Shown here piece after piece: positions 5,715 to 7,332 of a stretch of DNA of 7,332 bases (position 1 is its first letter; each line of letters begins with the position of its first letter). Below the pieces are notes generated by a model. That model was not told the origin of the DNA. It ran no database searches and was given only the letters and a program-made list of their open reading frames with translations. The translations under genes and the position numbers were made by a program. The DNA comes from Pseudomonadota bacterium (GTDB lineage: Bacteria; Pseudomonadota; Alphaproteobacteria; Rhizobiales; Rhizobiaceae): assembly GCA_023393575.1 (NCBI GenBank), contig JAEWKX010000083.1, positions 1 to 7,332 on the forward strand, given 5' to 3'.

Positions 5715-6572
5715 ATGAAATCATCTGCCACTCCGGCCGGATGGCGATTGAAGGAGGCGAGCATCATCCCGGGCTTCGGGTTGACGCTCGGCTTCTCGCT
5801 CGCTTACCTCTCTCTCATCATCCTCATCCCGATCGCGGGCCTGATCTGGCGAGCGAGTTCGCTGAGTCCGGGCGAATTCCTTGCAATCCTTCTCGATGAG
5901 CGCACGCTGGCTGCCCTTCGGGTGAGCTTCGGAACCGCCCTCATAGCCGCCAGCATCAACGCAGTCTTCGGCGTTCTGATCTGCTGGGTTCTGGTTCGTT
6001 ATGAATTCCCGGGACGCCGGCTCGTCGACGCCATGGTGGACCTGCCATTCGCCTTGCCGACGGCAGTGGCGGGTATCGCGCTCGCATCGCTCTATGCGCC
6101 GCAAGGATGGATCGGCTCCTGGTTCACGCCGTTCGGCATTCGCATCGCCTATACGCCCATCGGCATCACCATCGCACTGATCTTCATCGGCCTTCCCTTC
6201 GTGGTCCGCACGGTGCAGCCTGTGATGGAGGAGATTGACAGGGAGGTGGAAGAAGCCGCCGCCACCCTCGGCGCCAACCGTCGCCAGACCGTCTTCAAGG
6301 TCCTGCTGCCAAGCCTCACGCCGGCGGTTCTCACAGGCTTCGCCCTAGCCTTTGCCCGCGCCGTGGGGGAATACGGCTCGGTGGTCTTCATCGCCGGCAA
6401 TATCCCCTATGTTTCGGAGATTGCGCCGCTCCTCATCGTCATTCGGCTGGAAGAATTCAACTACGCGGGCGCAACGGCGATCGCGACGATCATGCTCGCC
6501 ATCTCCTTCTGCATGCTCCTCGTCATCAACCTGATCCAGGCCTGGAGCCGAAGGAGATACGGCCATGCGTGA
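5715..6572 (+). CDS. cysT: Sulfate/thiosulfate ABC transporter permease CysT
   Basis: The protein has 285 residues from the ATG at 5715. The frame is open further upstream to 5610, but that part overlaps sbp and is out of its frame, so it is rejected as coding. Seen: about six hydrophobic segments (near residues 20-45, 68-95, 108-128, 147-168, 205-228 and 252-275). The cytoplasmic EAA loop, [21 protein letters not shown] (179-199), contacts the ATPase. Also present are [15 protein letters not shown] (109-123) and [16 protein letters not shown] (214-229), both typical of CysT/CysU. Known: CysT pairs with CysW to form the transmembrane channel for sulfate and thiosulfate, powered by CysA. The stop overlaps the cysW start, indicating translational coupling. 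Confidence 0.95.
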   Translation: MKSSATPAGWRLKEASIIPGFGLTLGFSLAYLSLIILIPIAGLIWRASSLSPGEFLAILLDERTLAALRVSFGTALIAASINAVFGVLICWVLVRYEFPGRRLVDAMVDLPFALPTAVAGIALASLYAPQGWIGSWFTPFGIRIAYTPIGITIALIFIGLPFVVRTVQPVMEEIDREVEEAAATLGANRRQTVFKVLLPSLTPAVLTGFALAFARAVGEYGSVVFIAGNIPYVSEIAPLLIVIRLEEFNYAGATAIATIMLAISFCMLLVINLIQAWSRRRYGHA

Positions 6573-7332
6573 CGATTCGCTGCGCAAGGCATCCTTCCGC
6601 GCTCCTGCAGACGAGACGCGGCTGACGAAGCTCCTGCTGATCCTGACGGCGGGAGCGTTTCTCACCTTCTTCCTGTTCCTCCCTCTGGTGACAGTGTTCA
6701 TCGAGGCGTTGCGCGGTGGTCTGACGGAATATTGGATCGCCCTGTCGGAGCCGGATGCGCTCGCCGCCATCCGCCTGACGTTGACGGTGGCCCTGATCGC
6801 CGTACCCCTCAACCTCATGTTCGGCGTTGCTGCCGCGTGGGCCATCGCCAAGTTCGAGTTCAAAGGCAAGGCATTCCTGATCACCCTGATCGACCTGCCG
6901 TTCTCGATCTCGCCGGTGATTTCGGGCCTGGTCTACGTTCTGCTCTTCGGCAGCCAAAGCCTGCTCGGCCCCTGGTTGAAGAGCCATGGGATCGAGATCC
7001 TGTTCGCGGTGCCCGGCATCGTGCTGGCGACCGTCTTCGTTACGTTTCCGTTCGTCGCACGCGAGTTGATCCCGTTGATGCAGGACCAGGGAACGGGGGA
7101 CGAAGAGGCAGCACTATCGCTCGGCGCGTCCGGTTGGCAGACTTTCCGGCACGTGACGCTGCCCAACATCAAATGGGGACTTCTCTATGGCGTCCTGCTC
7201 TGCAACGCGCGCGCCATGGGAGAGTTTGGAGCAGTTTCCGTTGTCTCCGGCCATATCCGGGGGCTAACCAACACGATGCCTCTCCATGTCGAAATCCTCT
7301 ATAACGAATACAACATGCTGGCGGCATTCGCA
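6565..7332 (+). CDS. cysW: Sulfate/thiosulfate ABC transporter permease CysW (C-terminus outside window)
   Basis: The visible part is 256 residues, open to the right edge; the family is usually about 280-295, so only the last membrane segment is missing. The ATG at 6565 overlaps the end of cysT by 8 bases and has AAGGAG eight bases upstream. Seen: a charged N-terminus, a first membrane segment (about 22-48), [20 protein letters not shown] (110-129), [15 protein letters not shown] (158-172), the EAA loop [20 protein letters not shown] (180-199) and [19 protein letters not shown] (215-233). SISPVI and [12 protein letters not shown] separate it from CysT. It forms the second half of the membrane channel. 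A cysA ATPase gene is expected immediately beyond the window. Confidence 0.95.
   Translation, partial: MRDDSLRKASFRAPADETRLTKLLLILTAGAFLTFFLFLPLVTVFIEALRGGLTEYWIALSEPDALAAIRLTLTVALIAVPLNLMFGVAAAWAIAKFEFKGKAFLITLIDLPFSISPVISGLVYVLLFGSQSLLGPWLKSHGIEILFAVPGIVLATVFVTFPFVARELIPLMQDQGTGDEEAALSLGASGWQTFRHVTLPNIKWGLLYGVLLCNARAMGEFGAVSVVSGHIRGLTNTMPLHVEILYNEYNMLAAFA

Noticed and set aside
5027..5767. Minus-strand frame of 246 codons opposite sbp and the cysT start
   Set aside because: Antisense shadow of well-conserved sbp; no recognisable motif.

Overview
The window looks like chromosome, chromid or megaplasmid sequence from a high-GC alphaproteobacterium, most likely a member of the Rhizobiales/Rhizobiaceae. 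This is inferred from protein style, codon use and the gene set; there is no rRNA or other direct taxonomic marker. No mobile element, tRNA, rRNA or CRISPR array was seen. The theme of the window is sulfur acquisition and its control.

Left part, minus strand (1-1903). This is an apparent operon read right to left. It encodes a 53-residue single-pass membrane protein (1742-1903), an Rrf2-family regulator with a cysteine cluster (1146-1604), and a COG4529/YdhS-type FAD/NAD(P)-binding flavoprotein (start 1108) that runs off the left edge of the window. The small protein and the flavoprotein are easily missed: the first is very short, and a long codon-aligned antisense frame covers the second.

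Middle (2077-4442). A divergent pair comprises a DecR/YbaO-like Lrp/AsnC regulator (minus, 2077-2544) and an SLC13-family transporter (plus, 2709-4442). The transporter carries a central soluble region with two apparent TrkA-C/RCK_C-like modules, as in SAC1-like and sulfate/organic-anion permeases.

Right part, plus strand (4676-7332). These are the first three genes of a classical sulfate/thiosulfate ABC importer: the periplasmic binding protein sbp, and the permeases cysT and cysW. cysW is cut by the right edge, and an ATPase gene (cysA) is expected just beyond it.

The most interesting signal is a shared dyad, GTCTAC-N7-GTAG, found once in each of the three intergenic promoter regions (1989-2007, 2597-2615, 4630-4648). 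In two of them it sits at the same offset inside a plausible -35/-10 promoter. The three copies bracket the membrane-protein/Rrf2/flavoprotein operon, the AsnC/SLC13 divergon and the sbp-cysTW operon. The simplest reading is a local regulon in which the Rrf2 protein, perhaps through a redox-sensitive or Fe-S cysteine cluster, controls itself and two parallel sulfur uptake systems. The DecR-like protein would add a cysteine-responsive input. The flavoprotein and the small membrane protein would then be unassigned members of a sulfur-assimilation regulon.
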